NCBI RefSeq assembly: GCF_001949145.1
Contig: NW_019091400.1
Coordinates: forward strand, 1,577,357 to 1,641,356
Direction of reading: 5' to 3'
Length of the DNA stretch: 64,000 nt
Origin: Acanthaster planci
Taxonomy: Eukaryota > Echinodermata > Asteroidea > Valvatida > Acanthasteridae
The position numbers were made by a program, and so were the translations under genes. Within the stretch, counting starts at the first letter, position 1; each line of letters opens with the position of its first letter. Below, one piece after another: positions 48,475 to 60,200 of this stretch. A model generated the notes under the pieces. The model worked only from the letters and a program-made list of their open reading frames with translations. It was not told the DNA's origin and searched no databases.

Positions 48475-51400
48475 GTCAGTACGGCGAAAGTTGGCTGTCC
48501 ATGTTTATCGTTAAATGTATTTGAGTAATCGTTGTTTCATATATAGATTAAAGATGCCACGGAAAGGGGGATTAATTTTGGGACCCTGTTCCTAGAAGGG
48601 AGAGCTACATTTTAGTTTTGGATTCACCTTCGGAGATATGACTAGGGGCCTATAATTTATAAAGTTTGCTCCACTGAGTGGAGCGTTAGTATTCCTTTTT
48701 TACGATTTAGGATGGGATCATCATACTAACGCTCCACGCACGTTCATTTTGTAAGATAAACGATTCTCAAAAATTCCAAAGACTTACCAAAAATACCTCT
48801 ATCCCCACCTACTGGTTTCCATAAATGAAAGGGTTTGGGCTTCAATGCTATTTCTGACTTCAACATCTAACTAGTGTAGGTTAGGATTAATATTGTGAAA
48901 AGAGGGCAGGGTTTTGAGGGAAATTATGAGGGAAAACTGTGAGTGTTTTAACACATGGTTGGTTTATCAGTAAGAAAGTCATATTTTCTCACAATTGACA
49001 ATTTGAAATTTCCTAAAAAAATAGGGTCTGCGAAATAAGAAAAGTGTTGCCGGGGGGGGAGGCTTACTAGTTTTGCTAGATTAAAATGACAAAAAACTCG
49101 GGGGGGGGGGCCCAAGTATACAATCCCCATGCAAAGAATGTTCTATTTTGCCTGCACTTTTTAGGCTTCGGCTACTTCAAGAAATCAAAGTCACTTCCCC
49201 CTGCTCTGTCATACCCCATGTGACTTTGAGCCAACACAGTTTACATGGTGTTGTGACGCTATGGGGTTTTGGAATCGAATTTTTGTGTTGAAACGGTTCA
49301 TAGGTGCAAGAAAGCTATTACACTGTAAATCAAATTTTCCCCTGTCACTGACAGGGGAAAACCTGATTAATCTATAGTACCCACCCATTGACTGTCGCTC
49401 CGTTCATGCCATTCATGTTTATCAGACTGCATCTTGGTTTGACCATTTTTGGTGATGGGGGGATTTTTAAGTCTCGCAGTCTGTCACCGCTACACAGCAC
49501 AGCACATGTCGCGCGTCCCGCCCGATGGGAAGAAGGTCACGGCAGCAGCAGCCAGGACGGTCCCACAATGAAAACAATACAAGATGTCATCCTCTGCCGC
49601 CAAAAATTGTCGAACCAAGATGCAGAGCAAGCGCAGTCATTGGTGGGCTCAACGCATGCGCAGGCTGATAAACACGAATGGCATGAACGGAGCGACAGTC
49701 AACGGGTGGAAGCGAGAAATTGGTGAGCAAAAATCTCATTACAAAAAAATACTCCATCTCATGCTCTGAAACTTCGTTATCCCGTTTTTTAAGAGGTGTA
49801 CATGTAGATTGATCAGGTTTACTTACTGGGGAAAATTTGATTTAATAGCTTTCTTACACCTGTGAACCATTTCACCACAGAACTTGATTCCAAAACCCCA
49901 TAGCGTTATGACACCATGTAAACCGTGTTGGCTGAAGTCAAATTCACACGGAGTATGATGGAGTGGTGACTTTGAGTTCTCAAAGTAGGCCTAGTCTACA
50001 TGTAGGCTAGCCCCAGACTGGGGCCAGTCTACTGGACTCCCTCAGTATCCTTGGCCCCACAACGGTCAATTCAATAAGTGGAGACTCCGCGAAAACGCCT
50101 TCTATGAAATCCCTTTTGCGTGTATGGATTACTGTATGGATCAATTTGGGGATTGTGTATTTGAGGACCCCCCCATTTTTTTTGTCATTCTAATCTTGTA
50201 AAACTGGTCAGTCCCCCAAAACCAAAGACTGCACTCTCTTTATTGCGCTGACCCTATTTATTGGAAATTTGAATTAATTGTGAGAAAATGTGAGTTTCTT
50301 ACTGATAAACCAGCCCTGCAAATTTGAATCCACCACGTGTCAAGTGTTAAAACACAGTTTCCCATCACAATTTCCTTCAAAACTCAAAACCCTGCCCTCT
50401 TTTCCCAACATCCACCCTACAGATCCTTCAAATCCAAATCTTTAACCCTACATGATACTAAAAATTACCACTTAGTGGTAAAATGTAGCATACAGCGCTC
50501 TCGCTTGTATGAGGATATGACGTTGTTCTTTGAAGCCATAAAATACAATAGACAACACAATGTACCATACAGTGCTGTGGCACTATGAATACACGGTTTT
50601 CTTGTTCTCTGTACGAGTAACAATGGAAGTGCCCTAGCCAGAAGTAGTAATTTGTAGGGCTAGGTCCTTCAGGCTCAGACTACTACATGTACGTATTTTG
50701 TAATACTGAGTCCAGTAAGCCAAATGATATGCCAGGCTGTTCTAAAAGGTTATACGAATGGCGTCCTCACAATCCCAGTAAATTCCACAGGGTACTGAGA
50801 TGGTAGGCCTAGGCCCATTTGGAATGTTTCGTGGGTCAAGTGAGCAGGGGGTAGTGGAAAACACTTTGATCTTGGTTTAAAGAGCTACATGTATAACAGT
50901 CCCAAATCCTCCGATTTCAATATGACTTTTCATACACCCTGGGGGTAAGGGTTGAAAATTGTCTGGTCAGTCATAGCCATTGCAGAAATGCTAAAAAAAA
51001 CATGAGTTTAAGACAGAGAAAAATTAGAAGTTATGCATTGGTTTGTTGGTGTCTTGTTACTTTTTCGAATTACAAGTCACAACCCTGTGTGACTTGCACT
51101 ATGCAGCCCTATTGGTTTACACAGGATAGCAGTGCTATATGTTTTTTGAATCCGGCCTCTGAGGTAAATTACTGGTTACGCAAATTCTATTTTTTAGTTG
51201 AATTTTCCTGTGAGAGCAACCTTGAAGTACCTACAATGTACATGATGTATACATGGAGCTCTTGAAAATGGGGTAACAGTGGTTTTAAGATCATAAAACT
51301 GACCATTTCTTGAAAACACTGAATTTTTACTCACCAATCTCCCGTTTTCTATCTGAGGGCAGTTGTACCATACCATACACTTTGTTTGCACCACACGGTG

Positions 51401-54400
51401 TACATGCAACATTGGCTACAGGCCAGTGGGTGAGCTACCTCCGCATGTCGATTTGACCTCTTTCTGAGGCAGAGGGTGAAGCTACACCGCTACAGCTAGC
51501 GCAGTGCATGTCGCGCGTCCTAGCGGTATCAGTCCAGTCACACAGTTAGGCTGGTTGTGCGATAAAAACAAGATTCCAACCCCCCTCTCGAAAATGGTCA
51601 AGATCGGTGAGTAAAACTCAGATTTTTCAAAAAGATGAGTTTAAAAACCACCGTTGCACCATTTTCAAGAGGTATAGATACCTCACAGCTGCTCTCATGG
51701 GAAAAATTGATTGAAAATTGATTGGAATTTGCATGTCTGGTAATTTACCTCAGAGGCCCGATTCCAAAAAAGAGATAGCGATAGCGTCACGACCCTTTGT
51801 AAACACAAATGACCACATGTCAAGCGGAGTAGTGACAAGTAGTGTCTTGGAGGTTGCTCTTTATTTGAATATCTTCCAGCCACTACATTTCTTCAAGGAT
51901 TGGGTCTCCCACTGTGGCCTTTCTCCCAGTGCCCTCTACGACACCCCAATCCGCTCTCACTACATGTGAACACCTTGACTTAAACACAGCACACAGTCTC
52001 TACAACGTGAGAAATTGATCAGCATTGCCGATTCGTGGACCCACCTGACCCACCCACCTGACCTGTCCAATACACTTGTATCTATTCAAATCAAAACCCT
52101 GTGAAAATTTGTTTTCCACTGCTCAACTGATCAAGTCTGCCCCTTATCCAGATGTATACCACTCGGTGGATACGTGTACATTGTCCAGGACCAGTGACTG
52201 ACCATCACTGAGGCTATGTAAAAGGAGTGGCATTAAAGATATTGCATATTTGGAAACTGTTTTTGGTCCAACTGTTTCCTTTTTGTTTGTCTTCATTTTA
52301 CAGGGTTACAGGCTATTCTACGGGATCTTCAAGATGAAACGTATATTTACTGTCATAGTCCTACCCGCATGGGTCGTGCATTATGTCGTCAAGTATCACG
52401 TTGCTGTAAGTGTCAGTAGGCAGAGAACAATAATGCTTAATGTACAAAGTAGACACCCTGCATTCTCCAATCTTTATATGAGGCAATTGTTTACAAGAAT
52501 GGAATATGGCTGGAGGGGTGTTTGTTAAAACTGAGTTAAAACTGTTGAACCGTTAGAAAAAAATTAGAACTTTATAACTGTTTTCCAACTTGTTTGGACT
52601 TTGTGACCCAAATTTATGGGAATAACTGTGCTTAGCCAGCTTTCTATGAACGTTTAAGACTGACACAAGAGACTGGATGCTATCAATGTCCCTCTCTTTT
52701 AAAGGCATTATCAGCGTCAGTTCTCCTGATCCGGTCTGAAACGAACATCTAAGACTGGCCAAGCATCTTCCTTTATGAAGAGTCATGTAAAGCATTACAT
52801 GTACTGACCGCTGCAAGTGCATGTACATGTGCACCCTCCCTACTCATGCAACATCCATCAACACAGTCAGATGGATTATGAAAGATGTGGGAGCATGAGG
52901 GTGAAGGCCACTAGCAGCACGCACCGTGATTCCTCTCCTCAAAGCTGCCGTTTTCTGAGCTTTTCTGGCACGCAACCCATTGAATTTAGTATGTCAACTC
53001 AGTCCTGCACTTGGCCACGGCCAATCCAATTTTCATCAAAGGAAATAAACATTGACCGAAACTTGTACAATCAACTCTTGTTGTAACAACTCTTTGTTAT
53101 AACAAAGTTGCAGGGTGACATCCATGGTTTTGTTATAAGAGCAGTGGAAAACCTTAAGAATTCAAGAAATTGGGATTCTTGAAATTTTATTTTTGACAGG
53201 ATTTTTTTCTAACAGTGTTCTTTTGTAACAGTGATTAGACTGTGGGTAATTCCAGAAATTATGACATGGGATTTTATAAGTTCAGAACACATTTTATAAT
53301 ATCCAAGAGTAATGATTTAATGCAAATTACCTGCCAAACAAATATTAATAGTCTGAAATCTATTCTGGTATTTCCATGTCAAATAACAAAGGTCAGACAT
53401 AACAGGGACACAAAAATGTCACACTTTTGGACCCCTAATTTCTGGAAGTACTGCTGTGCAAATAGAAGTAAGGATTAAACTGCAGTTAATGGAGGCTCTA
53501 GCAGTGTTGGTTAAACTCTTGTATACAACTTAAATGTACTTAAAGCTGTTTTTTCTTCTTCTCACAGGCTGTCCCAGGGAGGATTTGTTCGTCCAAGAGA
53601 CCAGTTTATCCGGTAAGAATGGGGTTTTTGTATTTCCGGTGTTTTCAGGCAGTAAATTCACCTTCATGGTTTTTTTTTTCTCTTCAAGACATTCTACCAA
53701 GCTTCCTTTAGAAGATTTTCAGGCAGTAATTAATATCAGTCAATTTGAGGGGTCTGCTTTGAATTTGAAGGCGGTCGAATTCAAGGGCAGTGAAACGACA
53801 CCATTTGGGGGCTGGTTGCATACATGCACATGAAAGCAAAGTTAATGAAACAAGTTGGTATGTCGCTACAATATGAAAATTCTACTGCCCTCAATTGTCT
53901 GCAAACTTGCTTCAGTGAATGTAATATTTCTGCTGTTGAATCGTCCAAACTGCAACATAACAGTTCCCCCCCCCTCACTTGATACCTTGATTGTGCTGAA
54001 CTTTATGAGATTCAACAGTGAGAAACACTTGTTTTATGCAGTTAATTTCATCAGAGAGCCAAAAATACTTTGTCTGTGTGATGGCCAGGCTACCGTAGTT
54101 CTCAGTTCAGCTTGCTTAGAGCTCTGGTATTGTTGAATGCAGCAGACTATTAATAGGGAAGAGTTGAAGGCTTGCAGATTCATTTTCACATCATTTTTTG
54201 TAACAAGGCCGGAAACAGTGGCACAGATTTTGGGACAGTGATTGGACAGTTTTCAGCCACAAATTGACCAAAGTCAATTTGTGGCATACCACAATTACTA
54301 TGTATAGGCATTGAACGCACATTGAAAAGACTTGAAGTGAAATTTGGCTCTAGGGAATGGGACTATTTGTTGTGCATCACTGAGTTGCTAAAATAAGCCA

Positions 54401-54892
54401 TTTGCGAGTTAAATTTGAATAAAATCTGGTGCACTGAGTTATTTGATTGCACACAAACGTAAAAATTTTAATTCCCCAGACTAAAGACGCTGCTGCTATA
54501 CCTCGTGATTCAGGGCAAGCTTTTGCATAGCGACCAGCATCTCTGGATGGACTGGTTCCTTTGTGCCCTTCTTATCCATTGGGAATAGTGTATTGTTGCA
54601 AGGCGTCTCTTATGTAACTAAGCAAAAGCTTGCCCCGAATCACAAGGTATGGCAACAGTGTTTTTAGGAGAATTCAAATTGTTATGTTCCCATGAATTTA
54701 AAGAACTCAGTGTACCAGATTTTATTCAAAGGTTACTCACAAAAGGCTTATTGGACAAGGACAATTCACGTCTGAATACCAAACTCCATAAAGTAAAACA
54801 AAAGTCGCATTTCATAGGAAGTTGAATTTTGTATGATGTTCCCTCTTTTGTTTTTGAATTTTCAGGGTGATGAAGAGAAAGCAGAAAGCTAG
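48211..54892 (+). CDS. NDUFB6: NDUFB6, complex I B17-type accessory subunit
   Basis: A single-pass accessory subunit of mitochondrial NADH:ubiquinone oxidoreductase in the inner membrane. Exons are 48211-48474, 52304-52405, 53568-53612 and 54866-54892, all joined in phase 0, giving 145 residues against about 128 in vertebrates. The N-terminal half is basic and helical (WIKEERLRRRTFLADQVL), followed by RPDPVKPNRLWRAIRQPFW. The membrane segment with its signature is FTVIVLPAWVVHYVVKYHVA, which parallels the vertebrate pattern of a membrane helix ending HY..KYHV. The C-terminus is short and acidic (GDEEKAES). ATG is in good context (CAACATGG). The gene is tail to tail with DNAI4. Intron 1 (3.8 kb) carries large inverted repeats. 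The identification is from family knowledge and is fairly secure. Confidence 0.85.
48880..50455. repeat. Large inverted repeat in NDUFB6 intron 1
   Basis: The left arm (about 48880-49465) and right arm (about 49585-50455) are inverse complements with indels. Shared blocks include AGAGGGCAGGGTTTTGAG, TTTATCAGTAAGAAA, ACGCTATGGGGTTTTGGAAT and GACTGTCGCTCCGTTCATGC. The 120-bp centre is GC-rich and contains GTCGCGCGTCC. In the right arm a short frame from ATG at 49584 runs to a GTGAGC donor-like site. Confidence 0.75.
50899..50955. repeat. Second copy of the CCCAAATCCTCC element
   Basis: GTCCCAAATCCTCCGATTTC and the following ACACCCTGGGGGTAAGGGTT match the core and right end of 11730-11802. Confidence 0.5.
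51110..51830. repeat. Second inverted repeat in NDUFB6 intron 1
   Basis: The arms are about 51110-51345 and 51605-51830. The block GGCCTCTGAGGTAAATTAC in the left arm and its inverse GTAATTTACCTCAGAGGCC in the right are perfect complements. The centre again contains GCATGTCGCGCGTCC. GATTG/GTGAG-like donor sites lie at the inner arm edges, as in the neighbour at 48880-50455, so the two are related. Confidence 0.7.
52304..52405 (+). CDS. NDUFB6: NDUFB6 exon 2 (membrane helix)
   Basis: 34 codons, GYRLFYGIFKMKRIFTVIV then LPAWVVHYVVKYHVA. The acceptor is CATTTTACAG and the donor GCT/GTAAGT. Confidence 0.88.
53568..53612 (+). CDS. NDUFB6: NDUFB6 exon 3
   Basis: 15 codons, AVPGRICSSKRPVYP, between acceptor TCTTCTCACAG and donor CCG/GTAAGA. 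It corresponds to the region after KYHV in other NDUFB6 proteins. Confidence 0.7.
54392..54752. repeat. Foldback element, copy 2 (complete)
   Basis: The outer arms AATAAGCCATTTGCGAGTTA (left) and, inverse, AATAAGCCTTTTGTGAGTAA (right) pair, as do the inner arms TACCTCGTGATTCAGGGCAA and its inverse near 54630-54655. The total is about 361 bp, with arms of about 170 bp. It lies in NDUFB6 intron 3. Copy 1 is at about 10000-10310. Confidence 0.7.
54866..54892 (+). CDS. NDUFB6: NDUFB6 exon 4 (C-terminus)
   Basis: Encodes GDEEKAES and TAG after acceptor AATTTTCAG, keeping phase 0. The following 1.1 kb should hold the 3'UTR; no AATAAA was seen close by. Confidence 0.65.
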   Translation, partial: GDEEKAES

Positions 54893-56007
54893 AACATCAT
54901 TGGTTTCCATCTACTTTCTCCAGTTTTTGCATGTTAGTTATTTGGGGACCGTGATGTTTGTGTAGAGATCAATCTTCCAATTTATGAATAACATATCACA
55001 CAGTTTGGATTTCATAAGGACTTTTTAAAAACATGATGGCATTATTGCTTTGTAGATACCCTTGGTATATGTAATACATGTAAAAGTTGACCTCAGCTGT
55101 CCCATCTTCCTTTTTGGTTAATTGGAGTTGCTGGACACAAGATGGATGCTACTTGCAATACACTGTAACCAGTAGGTTGTACCTTTTCACAGAATGCATG
55201 CATTAGGTGCTGTTTACTTGAAGCCATTTAGTGTCCTTATGCACATGTAACAAGTTCTCACACCTCCATTGACAGCTGTTGTTTTCATCATCCAAGTTGA
55301 AAAATCCATCAGGAAAGCAGTTTCCTTGAAAATATCCGTGACATCCAAAACTGTGTACAACCTGGTTATGTACATGTACAATGTAACACGGGATGCATTT
55401 TCCCCCCAAGAAACTTTGTGATAAATGCATGAAGAAGTCTAATTTTGATCCAAATGGACATTTAAGCTGTATTGAATTTTGAGAGATTATACATGTAGAA
55501 AATGTAAAATACAATGTAGTTGTGTCATAAAAAACAAACCCGGGCAAGAATTATTTTGGCCTATACTATGAGTTCCAAGACTCATCAGCAAATTGTTTAA
55601 TAGTTTTCACTTGAGAAACAAGTGGGTGAATTCAATTTAGGCCGTGTTCTCAAGCAGTTACATTTTACATCCAATTAAAAAAAAATTCAAATTTTTGATC
55701 TAAACTATTGCAAAGAAATGGTTTACTTGAATATTTAAGTTTTAGTCATGATTGTGTGGAGTTCTCGTTTGGTGAGATTAAAATAATTTAGTTCAGAAAT
55801 ATTTGAAAGATTTCTTTCATTTGTCCACAGTTTGCACGAGTGGATTTGCTATTTTCTGAAATTCAGATTGTTGATAAATTTCTGAGGTCACTTCTGTGAT
55901 TCGGTGTAGTCTGTGGTTTTATCTATTTCATATTTATATGTAATCGCTCTTCACACTTACAATGAGAACGCATAAAGTTACTATTACGCTGTCATATAAA
56001 GGTATTC
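54893..56007. other. Convergent intergenic region, probable 3'UTR
   Basis: It lies between the NDUFB6 stop and the presumed end of DNAI4. It holds AT-rich sequence without open frames of note. Confidence 0.5.
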
Positions 56008-56013
56008 TTTATT
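56008..56013 (-). terminator. Possible poly(A) signal of DNAI4
   Basis: TTTATT here reads AATAAA on the minus strand, downstream of the DNAI4 3' exons. It is a plausible transcript end, about 1.2 kb past the last secure exon. Confidence 0.4.
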
Positions 56014-57190
56014 CACACAATATTTACAATGAACAAGCAGAATCGTTATATAAAACCCATCCAAATGTGATCCACTATCCCAAAACCAGGCTCAAGGTGG
56101 TGGTTATTTTTTCATAGCACTATCACAAGTATTGCTTATGACAATTATTTACATGTAATGCAGGAAAATGGATTTCTGTGCAGAACGTTAAAACACAGTC
56201 ACAGATATTGACTTTTGGTAGTGTGCTAAGCTTTCACCAGAAGCCACGTTGACATCTGCCAGTGTTTTGGATGGTGGGTTACAAAAATCTCGATGTCATG
56301 TTAAATGACATGTATGTATGCATTTCAAAATCACAGAGAGGCACTTTTTATTAAAACCGTCAGATTGTCTTCAACAACGTATTAACACATGAATAACTAA
56401 TGGACAGAATTTACATGTTTAGTGTCAAAAACTTTGTAAAAAAAGATGGCAAACGGACGGAACTGGAATATATAATGATGGTAATATTGCCAGGGCTGCC
56501 ATGGCTGGTGACACTGACTCAAATAGTGACTGACAATTCTGCTGATGCAAGGCACTTAGGGTATGATGCCTATCTGTCGACCATCAGTCTTGATATTCTC
56601 AAGAGTGGAAACACATTTCAACTGGCTGCTAAAAGATGGGTCCAGATAGTATTCACAGCAGTGTTCAATTGCAAAACAGAAATGGTTTTTCTAGGCTAAC
56701 AGAGAAGGAAGAGTTCATTGCTAAGATCACAGGAGGACGTTAGTTAGAGCCTGATGATGAGAGTAGGGCTTGCAGTGTGTCGCATGCCCTCTGCTGTAGA
56801 CTTGACAGCCCTGCATTGTAACTGTCATGGTATTGTACACCGCTGTGTATTCCGAGAATCTTGAAATCTTATGACAAGGCATTCCTCCAGAAAATTTGCC
56901 GCAGGAGTCTGTCCTTTAACTCTTTGGTGGTGTGAAACATGCCAGCTTTATGGCCTTGAATGATGAAAAGGTAGCTGTGTTGAGGCAATACCATAGCTGT
57001 CTAAGGTTGCAAGGGCAAGCTGACACAATGTCACACAATCAGAACGTTGATGCATTCGCTTCCCAATGTCCCTTTAACGAGTGTCCAAAATGGTCTGGCA
57101 CCTTAAACTAATGTTTGACCACAAAAACAAAAGGAACTAGACCAAGATGGCTACCATGTGAGAGGCCCCTCCAGTCCATGTTGGTCTCAC

Positions 57191-57249
57191 CTCTTAGACT
57201 GGAGTTCGCTGTCCAGGGTTTGTTTGATCAGGTCTTCCAACTTCTCTTT
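57191..57249 (-). CDS. DNAI4: DNAI4 exon, C-terminal helix
   Basis: Encodes KEKLEDLIKQTLDSELQSK plus two bases, then GTGAGA. At least one more short exon is needed. A tentative one is 56695-56665 (acceptor TCTCTGTTAG, LEKPFLFCN and TGA), which keeps the phase but has no family support. Confidence 0.7.
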
Positions 57250-60200
57250 CTGTGGAGAGAGCGAAGGAAAAAAGTTGATCATCTGTGTTACTTTTTGTCA
57301 GTCTCCTTACACAAAGGCGAAATCAACCCCAATTCCCAAGGCATTGTCTCTAGGAACCTTTCTGAATCTTGCAAAGTTCTCTACAGAACAGGACTTCCAA
57401 GACTGCTTACTGGATGATGCTTTACCTGGTTGTCTTCCACTGGTGGCATGTTCCTAAGTTGGTATACTGACACCTGGCCATCGCTGTCGCCCACAAGGAT
57501 GCACTGTGAACAAGATTAAATCTTTAAGTCATTGATGCACTGACCATCAATGAAAGAGCTACTCATTCAAATATAAGTGATCATCTTTGTTGAGTAACAA
57601 TTTTTACTGCTCCACTTGTAAAAGGCAAAGTGGGCAGAGACTAGCATTCTTACATGCACGTCACAAATGGACATGCTGCACACAGCGCAAAAGGGGCAAT
57701 CATTTTTTATCAATGTAATGCCACAATAACAGCACAGAAGTTACGAGAGCATGCTCACGTCTGAGTTGAGGGCAAACTTGAGGCAGGACAGTTTGACCCC
57801 TGGCGCTGGTACATTGACGATGATTGGGTCCAACCTACATAAAGAGGAGGAGGAAACTCAGGAGTCAAGACTTCCTATGTGCATAAACAATCACCAATTG
57901 TGAAGGAATGTTGATGTCACTTCAAATACTTGGGACGTGACTTCAAATTTGCAAAGTGAATTGTGATAGACCTGTGAGAGCTGTATGCTTCTGACTGGCT
58001 TGTGATTGACCTGTGATTGGCTTGTGATTGACCTGTGATAGACTTTTGACTAACTTGTGATAATTATTAGGAACAATTAAGTTTGTTTCTTTCAACCTGC
58101 TTGACCATCATGCACGCAGCACACTCACATGTTGGTGCCAAGATCCCATATCTCCACAGCGCCCTCGTTAACACATCCAAACACAGTGGCTGATGTGGGG
58201 GACCACGACACATCCATGACAGCTTTCTGTAATCCAACAGGTGAGGCATGTAAAAGTCACTGACTGTGACATAACAAAGGTTTAGCTCACATGTAACCAA
58301 AACTCTATTAACTACCTCCTTTATGGATTCTAAGTGCATATATATCCCCAATAGTGACAAATAACATTAAGAGTCAATAACTGAAGAAAAATTAAGTACC
58401 ATGTGCCTAAAGTACAACTGTCGCATGTATTAAATGCCAAGGGTTTGTGTACGTCTCAACAGGTCTACGTACAGATGACGTTACACATTTTTCACGTTCC
58501 TAAGGAGCCAGTGGGGTGGACATGGTCCACTGAACACCACTGGAAAGCACATACGTAAGCAAGGTGTGGCATCATCAGTACACAGGTCTATCTGCTGTGC
58601 ATAATTAGCACCACTTTCCTTGCACTATGGAAAGCCACTAACTAGTGGCTGAAGCCTTTTCCCACAGATAAGCTTGTGTTTAACAGTCTTAGCCAGTTGA
58701 TTTTCAAAACACGTCCTTAGCATCTCATGGGTCGTCTGAATACCAACTAGCACTCTACAATTCCTGTATGGCATCTTTCACAGGGGAAAAATTCTTGAAA
58801 TTCAGAGCAGCTGGTTATATGTACTCACAGTTGAGGAGAAGAAGTTCAACACAGGCTTCTGCCGGTCTTGTACCCAGAGTCGTATGCTCCAGTCGGCACT
58901 GGCGCTGATGAAAACATCTGGTAGGAACGGTGACCATTCAATTCTATAGACTGGTCCCTGGAACAGAATAGTAAACTCAAATGATCAGTTGACATGTGAG
59001 GATACAAATCATCATTACTCAAAGTGTCAGGTTTTTGCTTTTTAACCTATGAAATTTGGAAAAATTTAAATTTGAACTAAAACTTTCAAGAAAATTCCTT
59101 TTTTCCAATTAAAAGAGGTAGGTACTTTTAGAAATTAATTCAAATAATATCGGTAAAACAAAGATTTCAAATTTCTATTCAAACTGAGAAATAAGAAGCA
59201 AGGTCTTCATGGATAAACTCACTGTGTGTCCAAAGAAGCTATCCAGGTATTGCTCATTGTAGGAGCAAGAACACTTGTGGATATGACCTTCCTCTGTGCC
59301 TGCCAAATATCTGATGTCAAAGTAAAAGCAAGCAAACATCTCAAAAAATTATCTGGACTTGCTACACTCATGCAACTGACTTCAGTTCTGAAGAATCTGA
59401 CAGTCTGACAAATTTGACAGTTGGTGGAGAACTGACTATGTGGAGATTGTGACATTTGCCGAATTTGACAGGTAAATTTGACACTATATGGCAATCTAAT
59501 ACGACAATCTCAAGGATTTACAAGCCTGAGGAATTTGTTGGCCAAGAAATATGACAATAGGAGGAATCAGTCAGTTGAGGAATGTCAATTCTGAAGAATT
59601 TGACACTTTTTAGATTCTGACATCAGGAATTCTGACTGATCAGCAATGTCAGGGCTGAAGCATTTGACGTCTCAGGAATTTGACAGTCTAAGGAACATAA
59701 CAAAATTCTGATGAACCAAGATCTTTTGACAGCCCTTTGGTTTTTCTACAGCGTGTACCCACTGTCGTTTTAATCATGTCTTGATCACTCACATGTTGAG
59801 GTCTTTTGGGCTGAAGTCAAAGCACATCCCTGAGGCTTGGCGTGAGATGAAGCCCTCGCTCTTGGTCTCCTTGCCTTCCTTTTGCTTCTTAGTAGCCTTG
59901 GCTACCCTCTTGAGCTTCATAAGATCTGCGCACTCAAAGCCCTGCAAGGACATCCCAGACAGATTGCAACAAACCATCCTGTACAGTGCCTTGAAACTGT
60001 GTAACACGCATACCTCTATATATCTTCGCCAAGGCTTGAGGAAAGTCAAGTCACATGCAAACATACGTGCAACCTTAATCTCTGTTGCTAGTTAGCTGTA
60101 TGGTGGCCACTTATACTCTTACAAGGTGAAATGGTCACATTTTGTCTTTGATCTGTCAGCAGAGGTCATTCACGGCCAATTTGACCCTCACACTCTCTAG

